Origin: Rhodoligotrophos sp. CJ14
GTDB lineage: Bacteria > Pseudomonadota > Alphaproteobacteria > Rhizobiales > Im1
Direction of reading: 5' to 3'
DNA length: 64,000 bases
NCBI RefSeq assembly: GCF_038811545.1
Contig: NZ_CP133319.1
Coordinates: 2,695,516-2,759,515 of the forward strand
In this document: piece after piece, positions 17,145-24,636 of the stretch
Position numbering within the stretch: the first letter of the stretch is position 1
Layout: each line of letters begins with the position of its first letter
Notes under the pieces: model-generated
What the model was told of the DNA's origin: nothing
What the model saw: only the letters and a program-made list of their open reading frames with translations
Database searches by the model: none
Position numbers and translations under genes: made by a program

Positions 17145-17468
17145 GTGGACCCGTTCGTCGTCTTCGATTGCGCAAAGGTCCTGCCGAACAGGTTCGCGCT
17201 GACGCTCGCGGCCGCTGCACGCGGCCGCGCGCTTCGCAGGGGAGCAGAGCCGCGTTCGGACCGGCTGGCGGCCGGCGCGGGCGACCTTGCGCTCCACGAG
17301 ATCGCGGAGGGCGCATTCACCCGGGCCGAGCTCGGATTGTTTCTCGAGGAACCGAGCGGACCGCAGCTCCTTCCTCGTCCTTCGGCACAGGATCCAGATC
17401 TTCGCGGTGGCGCTTCCCCAGAGAGCGCCGCCGCGCCCGTCTCCCGTTTCGGAGAGACGGCTCATTGA
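17145..17468 (+). CDS. RNA polymerase omega subunit-like small protein
   Basis: 107 residues from GTG 17145, eight bases after the previous stop. Residues 3-60 follow RpoZ: VFDCAKVLPNRFALTLAAAA, then RGRALRRGAEP and GDLALHEIAEGAFTRAEL. The NRF, the A-R pair before the basic run and the ALHEIAEG helix correspond to the NRFxLVLxAA and ALREIxEG motifs of omega. The C-terminal 40 residues are Pro/Ser-rich and unmatched. It is not the housekeeping rpoZ, which normally lies beside spoT. Inside this stress cluster it may act as an alternative omega-like factor. The family match is by eye; the function is inference. Confidence 0.7.
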   Translation: MDPFVVFDCAKVLPNRFALTLAAAARGRALRRGAEPRSDRLAAGAGDLALHEIAEGAFTRAELGLFLEEPSGPQLLPRPSAQDPDLRGGASPESAAAPVSRFGETAH

Positions 17469-17496
17469 TGACGCACACAACGACAAGGAGAGATGA

Positions 17497-17862
17497 ATGC
17501 TGAAGTTGCTGTCTTCGAATAGCCGGCCGGCGATCGATATCGTCAACATCGTTGCCGGTCTTGGTCTCTTTCTGTCTCCCTGGTACCTCGCGTACACGGG
17601 CGAGGCCTACGCCGCGTGGAATGCCTGGATCATCGGCGCCGTGGTTGCGCTGATCGCGATCGGCGCGCTGCTGGCGTTCCGTGAGTACGAGGAATGGGCG
17701 AACCTCGTCCTCGGTCTGTGGTCGATCATCGCGCCTTGGGCGCTCGGCTTCGCCGCTGTGACGGCTGCGGTGTGGTCCCACGTGCTCGCCGGCATTGTCG
17801 TCGCGGTGCTCGCCGCCAGCAATGTCTGGTTCATCCACAATCGTCCGCTGTCGACGGCCTGA
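17497..17862 (+). CDS. SPW-repeat membrane protein
   Basis: 121 residues with four hydrophobic helices. It carries two copies of the SPW signature, first FLSPWYLAYTGEAYAAWNAW and then SIIAPWALGFAAVTAAVWSH (with IAPW in the second). Each repeat contributes two transmembrane helices, which is the SPW family layout. Function is unknown. The gene begins with AAGGAGAG upstream, and lies 29 bp behind the omega-like gene and 68 bp ahead of ftsH. A role in membrane stress is suggested only by its neighbours. Confidence 0.85.
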   Translation: MLKLLSSNSRPAIDIVNIVAGLGLFLSPWYLAYTGEAYAAWNAWIIGAVVALIAIGALLAFREYEEWANLVLGLWSIIAPWALGFAAVTAAVWSHVLAGIVVAVLAASNVWFIHNRPLSTA

Positions 17863-17874
17863 AACAGGCGTCCT

Positions 17875-17901
17875 GGCGGGTCCGGGATCACCGGGCCCGC
17901 C
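17875..17901 (+). terminator. Strong GC hairpin between the SPW gene and ftsH
   Basis: GGCGGGTCCGG and CCGGGCCCGCC pair over 11 bp with one G-T wobble around a GATCA loop. No T-run follows, so it may attenuate transcription or stabilise the end of the upstream transcript. It is not a clear intrinsic terminator. Confidence 0.45.
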
Positions 17902-17930
17902 TTACGGTCGGAGAGACGGGAGCGGCGATC

Positions 17931-19769
17931 ATGGAGATGAACAAGAAGACCCAATTCAATATCGGCTACTGGATTGTCGCGTTCTTCATTCTGATGGCGT
18001 TCCAGTATTTCTTTGCGACAGCCACGCAGGTCGCCCAAATTCCGTACAGCCAATTTGAAGCGTATCTGAACCAGGGCAAGATCGCCGAGGTGGCTGTTTC
18101 GGACCGATTCATACAGGGCCGCTTCAAGGAGCCGATCAACGGGCGGCCCATGTTCATCACGACCCGTGTCGAGCCCGACCTCGCGCGCCAGTTCCAGAGC
18201 CATGGTGTGGTCGTCACCGGCCAGATCGAAAGCACGTTCTTACGCGATCTCCTGTCATGGGTCGTCCCGGTCCTCGTGTTCGTCGGCGTGTGGATGTTCA
18301 TGCTCAAGCGCACGGGCGGCGACCTTGGCGGCGGGCTGATGCAGATCGGCAAGTCCAAGGCCAGGATCTATGTCGAGAAGGATACCGGGGTGACCTTCGC
18401 CGACGTCGCCGGCGTCGACGAGGCGAAGGATGAACTGAAGGAGATCGTCGACTTCCTCAAGGACCCGAAAGGCTATGGCCGGCTCGGAGGCCGCATGCCG
18501 AAGGGCGTGCTCCTGGTCGGCCCGCCCGGCACCGGCAAGACGCTGCTCGCCAAGGCGGTGGCGGGTGAGGCGGGCGCGCCGTTCTTTTCGATTTCCGGCT
18601 CGGAGTTCGTCGAGATGTTCGTCGGCGTGGGCGCAGCGCGTGTGCGTGACCTGTTCGAGCAGGCGCGCGCCACGGCGCCCGCCATCATCTTCATCGACGA
18701 GCTCGACGCGCTCGGGCGCGCCCGCGGCATCGGGCCGCTCGCCGGCGGTCATGACGAGAAGGAGCAGACGCTGAACCAGTTGCTTGTCGAGCTCGACGGA
18801 TTCGATTCATCGACGGGTCTCGTGCTGCTGGCCGCGACCAACCGGCCGGAAATCCTCGATCCGGCGCTGCTGCGCGCGGGCCGCTTTGATCGCCAAGTGC
18901 TGGTGGACCGGCCGGACAAGGCTGGGCGCATCCAGATCCTGAACGTCCATCTGAAAAAAGCTAAGCTCGCGAATGACGTGGAGGCGGAGAAGATCGCGGC
19001 GCTCACGCCGGGCTTCACCGGCGCGGACCTCGCTAACCTCGTCAACGAGGCGACCTTGCTCGCCACCCGCCGCAAAGCCGATGCGGTGGCGATGGATGAC
19101 TTCAACAACGCCATCGAGCGCATCGTCGCGGGGCTGGAGAAGCGCAACCGTCTGCTCAACCCGAAGGAGCGCGAGATTGTCGCCTATCATGAGACGGGTC
19201 ACGCGCTCGTCGCTATGGCGCTCCCCGGCGTCGATCCGGTGCACAAGGTCTCAATCATTCCGCGTGGCGTTGGTGCGCTCGGCTACACGATCCAGCGCCC
19301 GACCGAAGACCGCTTCCTGATGACGCGCGAGGAGCTGGAGAACAAGATGGCCGTGCTCCTCGGCGGCCGCGCCGCTGAGAAGATCGTCTTCGGCCACCTC
19401 TCCACCGGCGCCGCCGACGATCTCGCCAAGGTCACCGACATCGCCCGAGCGATCGTCACTCGCTACGGCATGTCGGAAAAGCTCGGCCATGTCGCGCTGG
19501 AGAAGGACCGTCGCTCCTACCTGGCCACCGACCAGCCGTATTACGGCCCGCAGGAGCGCTCCTATTCCGAGGAAACCGCGGCCGCGATCGACGAGGAGGT
19601 CAAGCGCATTGTCGACGAGACCTTCGAGAAGACGGTCAACCTCCTTTGCGAACGCAGGGACGCGCTCGAGCGCATCGCCCGCAGGCTTCTTGAGAAAGAG
19701 ACGCTCGACGAAAGGGAAATGGCCGCATTGGCCCGTCGGAAAGCGGTCGTAGCGGCGACCACGGCATGA
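17931..19769 (+). CDS. ftsH: ATP-dependent zinc metalloprotease FtsH
   Basis: 612 residues from ATG 17931. A first transmembrane helix lies at about residues 11-29 ([19 protein letters not shown]), a periplasmic domain follows, and a second helix is near [18 protein letters not shown]. The AAA module has Walker A GPPGTGKT, Walker [12 protein letters not shown] and the second-region [20 protein letters not shown]. The protease zinc site is HETGH in [16 protein letters not shown]. All catalytic parts are intact. FtsH degrades misfolded membrane proteins and selected cytoplasmic regulators. This copy is probably an extra, cargo-encoded FtsH next to Hsp20 genes, as in transmissible protein-stress islands of other proteobacteria. 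Confidence 0.95.
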   Translation: MEMNKKTQFNIGYWIVAFFILMAFQYFFATATQVAQIPYSQFEAYLNQGKIAEVAVSDRFIQGRFKEPINGRPMFITTRVEPDLARQFQSHGVVVTGQIESTFLRDLLSWVVPVLVFVGVWMFMLKRTGGDLGGGLMQIGKSKARIYVEKDTGVTFADVAGVDEAKDELKEIVDFLKDPKGYGRLGGRMPKGVLLVGPPGTGKTLLAKAVAGEAGAPFFSISGSEFVEMFVGVGAARVRDLFEQARATAPAIIFIDELDALGRARGIGPLAGGHDEKEQTLNQLLVELDGFDSSTGLVLLAATNRPEILDPALLRAGRFDRQVLVDRPDKAGRIQILNVHLKKAKLANDVEAEKIAALTPGFTGADLANLVNEATLLATRRKADAVAMDDFNNAIERIVAGLEKRNRLLNPKEREIVAYHETGHALVAMALPGVDPVHKVSIIPRGVGALGYTIQRPTEDRFLMTREELENKMAVLLGGRAAEKIVFGHLSTGAADDLAKVTDIARAIVTRYGMSEKLGHVALEKDRRSYLATDQPYYGPQERSYSEETAAAIDEEVKRIVDETFEKTVNLLCERRDALERIARRLLEKETLDEREMAALARRKAVVAATTA

Positions 19770-19927
19770 CTTAGCACTCGTGGTAAGCTTGCAAGAACGG
19801 GTGAAGGGATGCCTTGCCGACATCCGTAAGGCACCCGTTGTGCGTAGCGGATGACAGTATGGGAAGGTAGATGCCGACCGGCGTGTCGAAGACGAGGTAT
19901 CGGCGCTATTGATCGCGGAGCCATATT

Positions 19928-21286
19928 CTACGCCGCTAAACGATCTTCAATACTCGGGCGGTGATCCTGTTCGCCGACGGCACTTCGCAGGAACTGATCG
20001 AGCGCTGCCCGTCGCGAAGTCCGGTCCAAGGAATAAGCTGTCTGCTTGAACTGGATCCCGTCCAGAAGTCCTTGGATGTAGCCGGAGATGGTATCGGCAG
20101 CCATGATCAGCGCCGTGTCGAGCGTGTGAATGTATTTGCTCGTGACCGATCCCTTGGCGTGGCCGACGAGCGCCGCGATCGTCATCTCCGTGAAACCGAG
20201 ATCGTTGGCGATGCTGGCGAAGCTGTGCCGCAGAACATGCGGCGTCACGTCGGCGAGTGGCGAGTGCTTGAAGATTTGCTCCCAGTGGTTCGGGAAGCTG
20301 CCGAAGGCGTTGTCCTCTCCCTCGCCGGGAAACACGTAGGTGCCAACATCGTCAGTCCGCCGCTGCTCGAGATACTCCACGACCGGCAGGCCGATAGCGC
20401 GAATGGACTCACCTTCCTTGCTGTCCTCCAAGCGCAAGCAGCTCGAGTGCGTGTCGGCCTCGGTCCACTTCAGCCGGATCATTTCGCTGCGTCGGCAGCC
20501 GGTCATCGCGATCTGGCGAATGATGTCCACCGTCATGGCGTACTTTTCTTGCCTGGCGGCGTCGCGCAGCATCTGCCCGGGAGTGCGGTATTCCGCCTCC
20601 GAGAGCCGGCGCTTGCGCACGTTGTCTTTTGGCTTGCGGAGGCCGTGAGCCGGGTTGACCTCTATGATACCTGCCTCAACCGCGTAGGTGAGGATACCGC
20701 CGAGCAATCCCACCGTACGTGTCGCCGTTCCCACGCCGCCGCGGACGATCGCCTTTCCACGAAGCTTTTTAGTCTTGACCGATACGCGCGTCTTTCCGGC
20801 CATGATGTCCTTGAGAACTTTGTTTATGTCGGCCTTGGTAAGGTCCTTCACCCGCCGCGTGCCCAGGAGGGGAATGATGTGACGCTCGATCCGGCCGGTA
20901 TCGGTGAGCACGGTCGTCGGTTTTTTTGGCCGCCCGCCCTTGCCCAGGATCAGTCCCGCCCGTAGGTCGTCAACATAGCGAGAGCACAGCTCCTTCACGG
21001 TGAGCGCCTTGTGGTCCAGCTGGCGTTCTTCGGCCGGGTTCTCGCCCTGCGCGACCCGGCCGAACTGGATCTTGGCTTCCTGTCGTGCGGTCTCAGGCGT
21101 CCAAACACCGTGAAGTCCTATGGTGTAGCGACGCGACCTGCCTTTGCTGCGGTACTGAATGACGTAGCTGCGCTTTCCTGAGGTGAAGACGCGCAGGCCA
21201 AAGCCTGGCAGCTCGTCATCCCAGATCACGTAATCCTTCTCGGCGGGTTCGGCGGCATCAACAACCCGCTTCGAGAGCTTAGGCAT
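19928..21286 (-). CDS. int: Tyrosine-type site-specific integrase (DUF4102 N-terminus), copy A
   Basis: 452 residues from ATG 21286, with GGGAGGAATGCC upstream. The N-terminal [20 protein letters not shown] begins the arm-binding DUF4102 domain. The catalytic domain contains [14 protein letters not shown] (first Arg), [15 protein letters not shown] (His-x-x-Arg), [16 protein letters not shown] (His and the nucleophile Tyr). All catalytic residues are present. The enzyme integrates or excises its element at a tRNA 3' end. It reads leftwards, away from the tRNA-Arg fragment at 21464-21511, and is a close paralogue of the integrase at 40421-41779. Confidence 0.93.
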   Translation of the reverse strand: MPKLSKRVVDAAEPAEKDYVIWDDELPGFGLRVFTSGKRSYVIQYRSKGRSRRYTIGLHGVWTPETARQEAKIQFGRVAQGENPAEERQLDHKALTVKELCSRYVDDLRAGLILGKGGRPKKPTTVLTDTGRIERHIIPLLGTRRVKDLTKADINKVLKDIMAGKTRVSVKTKKLRGKAIVRGGVGTATRTVGLLGGILTYAVEAGIIEVNPAHGLRKPKDNVRKRRLSEAEYRTPGQMLRDAARQEKYAMTVDIIRQIAMTGCRRSEMIRLKWTEADTHSSCLRLEDSKEGESIRAIGLPVVEYLEQRRTDDVGTYVFPGEGEDNAFGSFPNHWEQIFKHSPLADVTPHVLRHSFASIANDLGFTEMTIAALVGHAKGSVTSKYIHTLDTALIMAADTISGYIQGLLDGIQFKQTAYSLDRTSRRAALDQFLRSAVGEQDHRPSIEDRLAA

Positions 21287-21317
21287 GGCATTCCTCCCTT
21301 CCAATGCCGATCTCTCG

Positions 21318-21336
21318 CGTAAGCACCACGTAAGCA
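21318..21336. repeat. Tandem CGTAAGCA repeats in front of integrase A
   Basis: CGTAAGCA at 21318-21325 and 21329-21336, spaced 11 bp apart. The same pair with the same spacing lies in front of integrase B (41810-41828). Likely arm-type integrase or regulator sites, by position. Confidence 0.6.
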
Positions 21337-21463
21337 GGTGGGCGGAAATCGGAGCGGGGTTTGGGATAGGAACGTCGCCTCTTGTTTTTGGAATATCCAG
21401 TTGTTTCAGACGGATAGCGTACCATGGCGTGCCCTATCGTATAATTCGGACGGGCAGCTTAAA

Positions 21464-21511
21464 TTGCTCCGAAGGCAAAGGTCGGACGTTCGAATCGTCT
21501 CGGGCGCGCCA
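21464..21511 (+). other. Attachment site A: 3' fragment of a tRNA-Arg gene
   Basis: These 48 bases look like the 3' part of a tRNA-Arg: the end of an anticodon arm (CTCCGAAGGC, compatible with CCG), a T-arm with the TTCGAAT loop closed by GGACG/CGTCT, acceptor strand CGGGCGC, discriminator G and CCA. The 5' half is absent, so it is not a functional tRNA gene but a displaced attachment copy beside the integrase. It differs from the 41957-42004 copy at five positions, with paired changes in the T-stem. Confidence 0.8.
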
Positions 21512-21561
21512 ATAATTTCAGATATTTAGCGGTCTATCTTAGATGCGATCGTTTCGCGTCG

Positions 21562-21595
21562 CGTAAGCAATTGGCGGAGTAATTTAGCGTAGGCA
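21562..21595. repeat. CGTAAGCA repeat and variant to the right of attachment site A
   Basis: CGTAAGCA at 21562-21569 and CGTAGGCA at 21588-21595. They match the repeats in front of both integrases but lie on the other side of the attachment fragment, as expected for the distal arm of an inserted element. Confidence 0.5.
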
Positions 21596-21742
21596 GGCTC
21601 CGTGCGGGCCGCGGCATTGCAAGTACTCACCACGCAAATGACCAAGTGACCGAACATCTCGCCGATATCAATCACATCAGCGAGGATCCACATGAGCTCC
21701 CGAAAAACCGCCTTAGCGACGCTCAGCGATGGGTTCGCGCGG

Positions 21743-23278
21743 TTAAAGCGGCGCCACCTTCACGATGTCCGGATTCCGCTCGGCAAATTCCTTTGCGTAG
21801 GCTAACTCGCCCTTGGTATCGGCATGAATGGAAAGCATCGTCTCGCCTTTAAGAACTGACTGACCGAGCTTCACGTTCATCAACACGCCGGCTGCCTTCG
21901 ATTCAGGAGCTCCGGCGAGCTTGGCAAGCCGGGACAGCCTGCGGTTATCGATCGCAGAAACACGCCCGGCATGGGTCGCCTCCAGTGGGCTCACGAGTGA
22001 AGCGCGCGGCGGTTTGCGCATTCCGCCCTGCGCTTTGCAAATCGCCGTAAACTTCTTCCATGCCCGGCCATCGGCGAGCGTATCCGCTGCCAAGACGATG
22101 CCTTCGCCTTCTTTTGCCTTGCCGCCGATTTCCAATGCCGCCCCGGCAAGTGCAATGGCGCGCTGGCGGAGATCGTCCGGCGCCTCAGGGGAGTTATTAA
22201 GAACGGCTAGAACATCATGGGCCTCGAGCGCCGGCCCTATGCCGCGTCCAACGGGTTGCGTTCCATCGGTTTGGATACATGTCGCCGTTATTTCGAAACG
22301 GATGGCAACGGCGCTCATCCGTGCCGCCAGACGCGCAGCATCCTCCTTGGTTCTGACTTTCGCCGTCGTTCCGACAGGAATATCGATGACGACGTGAGTA
22401 GAGCCCGCGGCAATCTTTTTGGACAGAACCGACGCGACAAGCTGGCCTTCAGTGTCGACGTCGAGTTCTCGCTCAACGCGGACAAAGATGTCATCGGCCG
22501 GGCTCAGATGAACCGCGCCGCCCCAGGCGATGCAGCCGCCTTCGGATTCGACGACCCGCCGGATTGTCGTAATGTCGAGATCGACTGGAGCCAGCGTCTC
22601 CATCGTGTCGGCGGTGCCCGCAGGCGACGTAATCGCTCGCGACGATGTTTTCGGCATGACGAGCCCATGCGCGGCAACGATAGCGACAACGATCGGTGTC
22701 GTACGATTGCCAGGCAGGCCGCCGATGCAGTGCTTGTCGACGACAATCGGCGCATCCCAACGCAGCTTTTCGCCCACGCCAACCATGGCGTCAGTCAGGT
22801 CTACAACTTCGGCTTCATCGAGTGGCAAAGCAGCGCTCGCTGTAAGGAAGGAGGCGAGATGAACGTCGGTGTAGTGCCCAGCCACAACGTCCCTGACGAT
22901 CGAGGTGAAGGCGGGCGCGTCGAGCCTGTTTCCGTAGATGCGCCGGCGCACGCTCGCCAGCGATTCAAGTGCAGGCGCATGCGTGACAGTTACAGCCTCG
23001 CCCGGTGAAACGCCCAGGATGGACCAAGCCGTCTCCGAAAACGCCACCTCATCGATCGCCAGCATATCGCTGCCTTCGACCTGAAACAGGGTCGCTTGAA
23101 CGTGACGATCGCCGCTTTTCACCAGCACCTGAGATCGGGCAGCGAGGCCTTCCGAACGGCAGACATGACAATCGGTTCGCATAATGACGACGGCCTGATG
23201 CTGGGTATGAAGACCGAGGCGCTTGGCGCGAAGCACCGGCTGCACCGTTTTGCCCGACATGTCATGATATCCCGTCAT
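21743..23278 (-). CDS. AMP-phosphorylase-like / thymidine phosphorylase family protein
   Basis: 511 residues, longer than standard thymidine phosphorylase (about 440) and matching archaeal AMP phosphorylase in size. An extra N-terminal domain of about 85 residues comes first. The phosphorylase core has DKHCIGGLPGNRTTPIVVAI and KTSSRAITSPAGTADTMETL, and the C-terminal domain has KAAGVLMNVKLGQSVLKGET. Known AMP phosphorylases split nucleoside 5'-phosphates with phosphate, giving ribose 1,5-bisphosphate and a base. It is the last gene of a six-gene operon and overlaps the preceding stop by ATGA. With PRPP synthetase and a nuclease-like protein in the same operon, a nucleotide-breakdown role is likely but substrate choice is unproven. 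Confidence 0.85.
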   Translation of the reverse strand: MTGYHDMSGKTVQPVLRAKRLGLHTQHQAVVIMRTDCHVCRSEGLAARSQVLVKSGDRHVQATLFQVEGSDMLAIDEVAFSETAWSILGVSPGEAVTVTHAPALESLASVRRRIYGNRLDAPAFTSIVRDVVAGHYTDVHLASFLTASAALPLDEAEVVDLTDAMVGVGEKLRWDAPIVVDKHCIGGLPGNRTTPIVVAIVAAHGLVMPKTSSRAITSPAGTADTMETLAPVDLDITTIRRVVESEGGCIAWGGAVHLSPADDIFVRVERELDVDTEGQLVASVLSKKIAAGSTHVVIDIPVGTTAKVRTKEDAARLAARMSAVAIRFEITATCIQTDGTQPVGRGIGPALEAHDVLAVLNNSPEAPDDLRQRAIALAGAALEIGGKAKEGEGIVLAADTLADGRAWKKFTAICKAQGGMRKPPRASLVSPLEATHAGRVSAIDNRRLSRLAKLAGAPESKAAGVLMNVKLGQSVLKGETMLSIHADTKGELAYAKEFAERNPDIVKVAPL

Positions 23279-24633
23279 AGATCGAACACCTGCTCCTGGC
23301 GGGGGACGATGGCGTTCCAGGAAAGCACCCTGTCGATGCGAACACGCAAGGCCTCTGCCGCATCATCTTCACCATGAACGATGAAGACTTTCGACGGCTT
23401 TCGCCGGAAGCCCGTTAGCCAGCGCATCAACTCGTTCGCGTCCGCATGCGCCGAGAGCGGTCCCAGATCGTCAACCTCCGCTCCGATTGGAATCCACTCT
23501 CCGTGAATATTGACCTCCCTGGCACCCTGCAGCATCGCACGCCCGCGCGTACCGGCCGCCTGGAAACCGGAAAAGAGCACGGTGTTCTTCGGATCGGGCG
23601 CGAAGGCTTTAAGATGGTGCAGCACCCGGCCACCGGTCGCCATGCCGCTGGCGGATATCACGACCTTCGGGTAGCGGCTCGCGGTGATCGCCTTGGATTC
23701 ATCGACCTCCCTCGTATAGGTCGCAATCTTGCAGATCGCATCGCAAACGTCAGGCGACAGGCGGTGGTCCTGCCGATGCGCATGAAGCAAGTCCGTCGCA
23801 TCGATCGCCATCGGACTGTCGAGATAAATCGGAATGCGCGACAGGCGACCTGCCGTCTTCAGTTTCCAGAAATGGTAGAGCAGCGACTGTGCCCTGCCCA
23901 CCGCAAACGCAGGAATGACGACAGTGCCGCCGCGCTGGACCGTGCGCTCGATGACAGTGCCAAGAAGCTCCGTGGGGTCTCCGGGCTGATGAATGCGATT
24001 GCCATAAGTCGATTCGACGACGACGTAATCCGCGTCGAGCACCGGCTCGGGATCTGGCAGCACACTATCGTCGTAACGGCCAAGATCGCCCGAGAAAACC
24101 ACGCGCTTGCCTGACCAGGCGACGTCAGCGGTCGCCGCACCGAGAATATGGCCAGCATATCGGAAAGTAAGGACTGCGCCTCCCGGCACTTCAATCGGCT
24201 TGCCAAAAGGAAGCGGGTTGAACAGCTCAAGCGCGCGCTCCGCATCACGAACACCATAGAGGGGCAGCGCGGGTTTGTGCTTTGAGAACCCTTTCCTGTT
24301 TGCGTATTCGGCGTCCTTCTCTTGCAAATGACCGCTGTCTTTCAGAATAAGCTCCGCAACATCGCGTGTGGCGCTGGTTGAGAAGATCGGGCCACGAAAG
24401 CCGTCGCGCACAAGCTTGGGGAGATAGCCGGAATGGTCGAGGTGCGCGTGCGTAAGTATGACTGCGTCCAGGCTGGAAGGCGGAATAGAAAGCGGAGCCC
24501 AGTTCAGGTCGCGCAGGTTCTTCAACCCTTGAAAGAGACCGCAGTCGATCAGGATACGTTTGCTTCCGTTGGTCAGCAGATGCTTGGAACCGGTAACGGT
24601 GCCAGCACCGCCAAGTGAAGTGAGGGTGAACAT
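23275..24633 (-). CDS. Metallo-beta-lactamase/beta-CASP fold RNase-like hydrolase
   Basis: 452 residues. The metal site HAHLDHSG lies near residue 62, preceded by RILIDCGLFQG. The beta-CASP motif region includes the VFSGDLGRYDD, VVVESTYGNRIHQPGD and FAVGRAQSLLYHFWKLK segments. Later come VVISASGMATGGRVLHHL and GPLSAHADANELMRWL, then a C-terminal VFIVHGEDDAAEALRVRI. This order matches the CPSF73/YSH1-like family of RNA nucleases. In the operon it would supply nucleotides from RNA to the phosphorylase, but DNA or another substrate cannot be excluded. The start lies three bases after the phosphoketolase-like stop, and its stop overlaps the next start. Confidence 0.88.
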   Translation of the reverse strand: MFTLTSLGGAGTVTGSKHLLTNGSKRILIDCGLFQGLKNLRDLNWAPLSIPPSSLDAVILTHAHLDHSGYLPKLVRDGFRGPIFSTSATRDVAELILKDSGHLQEKDAEYANRKGFSKHKPALPLYGVRDAERALELFNPLPFGKPIEVPGGAVLTFRYAGHILGAATADVAWSGKRVVFSGDLGRYDDSVLPDPEPVLDADYVVVESTYGNRIHQPGDPTELLGTVIERTVQRGGTVVIPAFAVGRAQSLLYHFWKLKTAGRLSRIPIYLDSPMAIDATDLLHAHRQDHRLSPDVCDAICKIATYTREVDESKAITASRYPKVVISASGMATGGRVLHHLKAFAPDPKNTVLFSGFQAAGTRGRAMLQGAREVNIHGEWIPIGAEVDDLGPLSAHADANELMRWLTGFRRKPSKVFIVHGEDDAAEALRVRIDRVLSWNAIVPRQEQVFDL

Positions 24634-24636
24634 GGA

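Larger units (their letters stand above)
1..21511. mobile_element. Block A: right end of a tRNA-Arg-targeted integrative conjugative element (left end outside window)
   Basis: The block starts inside a trbI/virB10 gene followed by a DUF2274 gene, the usual end of a trb conjugation operon. It ends with a tyrosine integrase reading leftwards and a 48-bp tRNA-Arg 3' fragment. Cargo between them is accessory: regulator/oxidoreductase pairs, a beta-lactamase and a heat-shock/FtsH cluster, with broken LysR and SDR copies. That the whole block is one element is inferred from this layout; the left attachment site is not in the window. Confidence 0.6.
21305..21742. other. Attachment-site region between integrase A and the AMP-phosphorylase-like gene
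   Basis: Non-coding. It contains two CGTAAGCA repeats in front of int, a segment GGATAGCGTACCATGGCGTG at about 21411-21430 shared with the int B leader, and the tRNA-Arg fragment (21464-21511). To the right of the fragment are another CGTAAGCA copy and a variant. The right half is probably the left end of block B. Confidence 0.6.

Noticed and set aside
21400-21511. A complete tRNA-Arg gene beside integrase A
   Set aside because: As above, only the 3' 48 bases fit a tRNA; the upstream DNA matches the int B leader instead.
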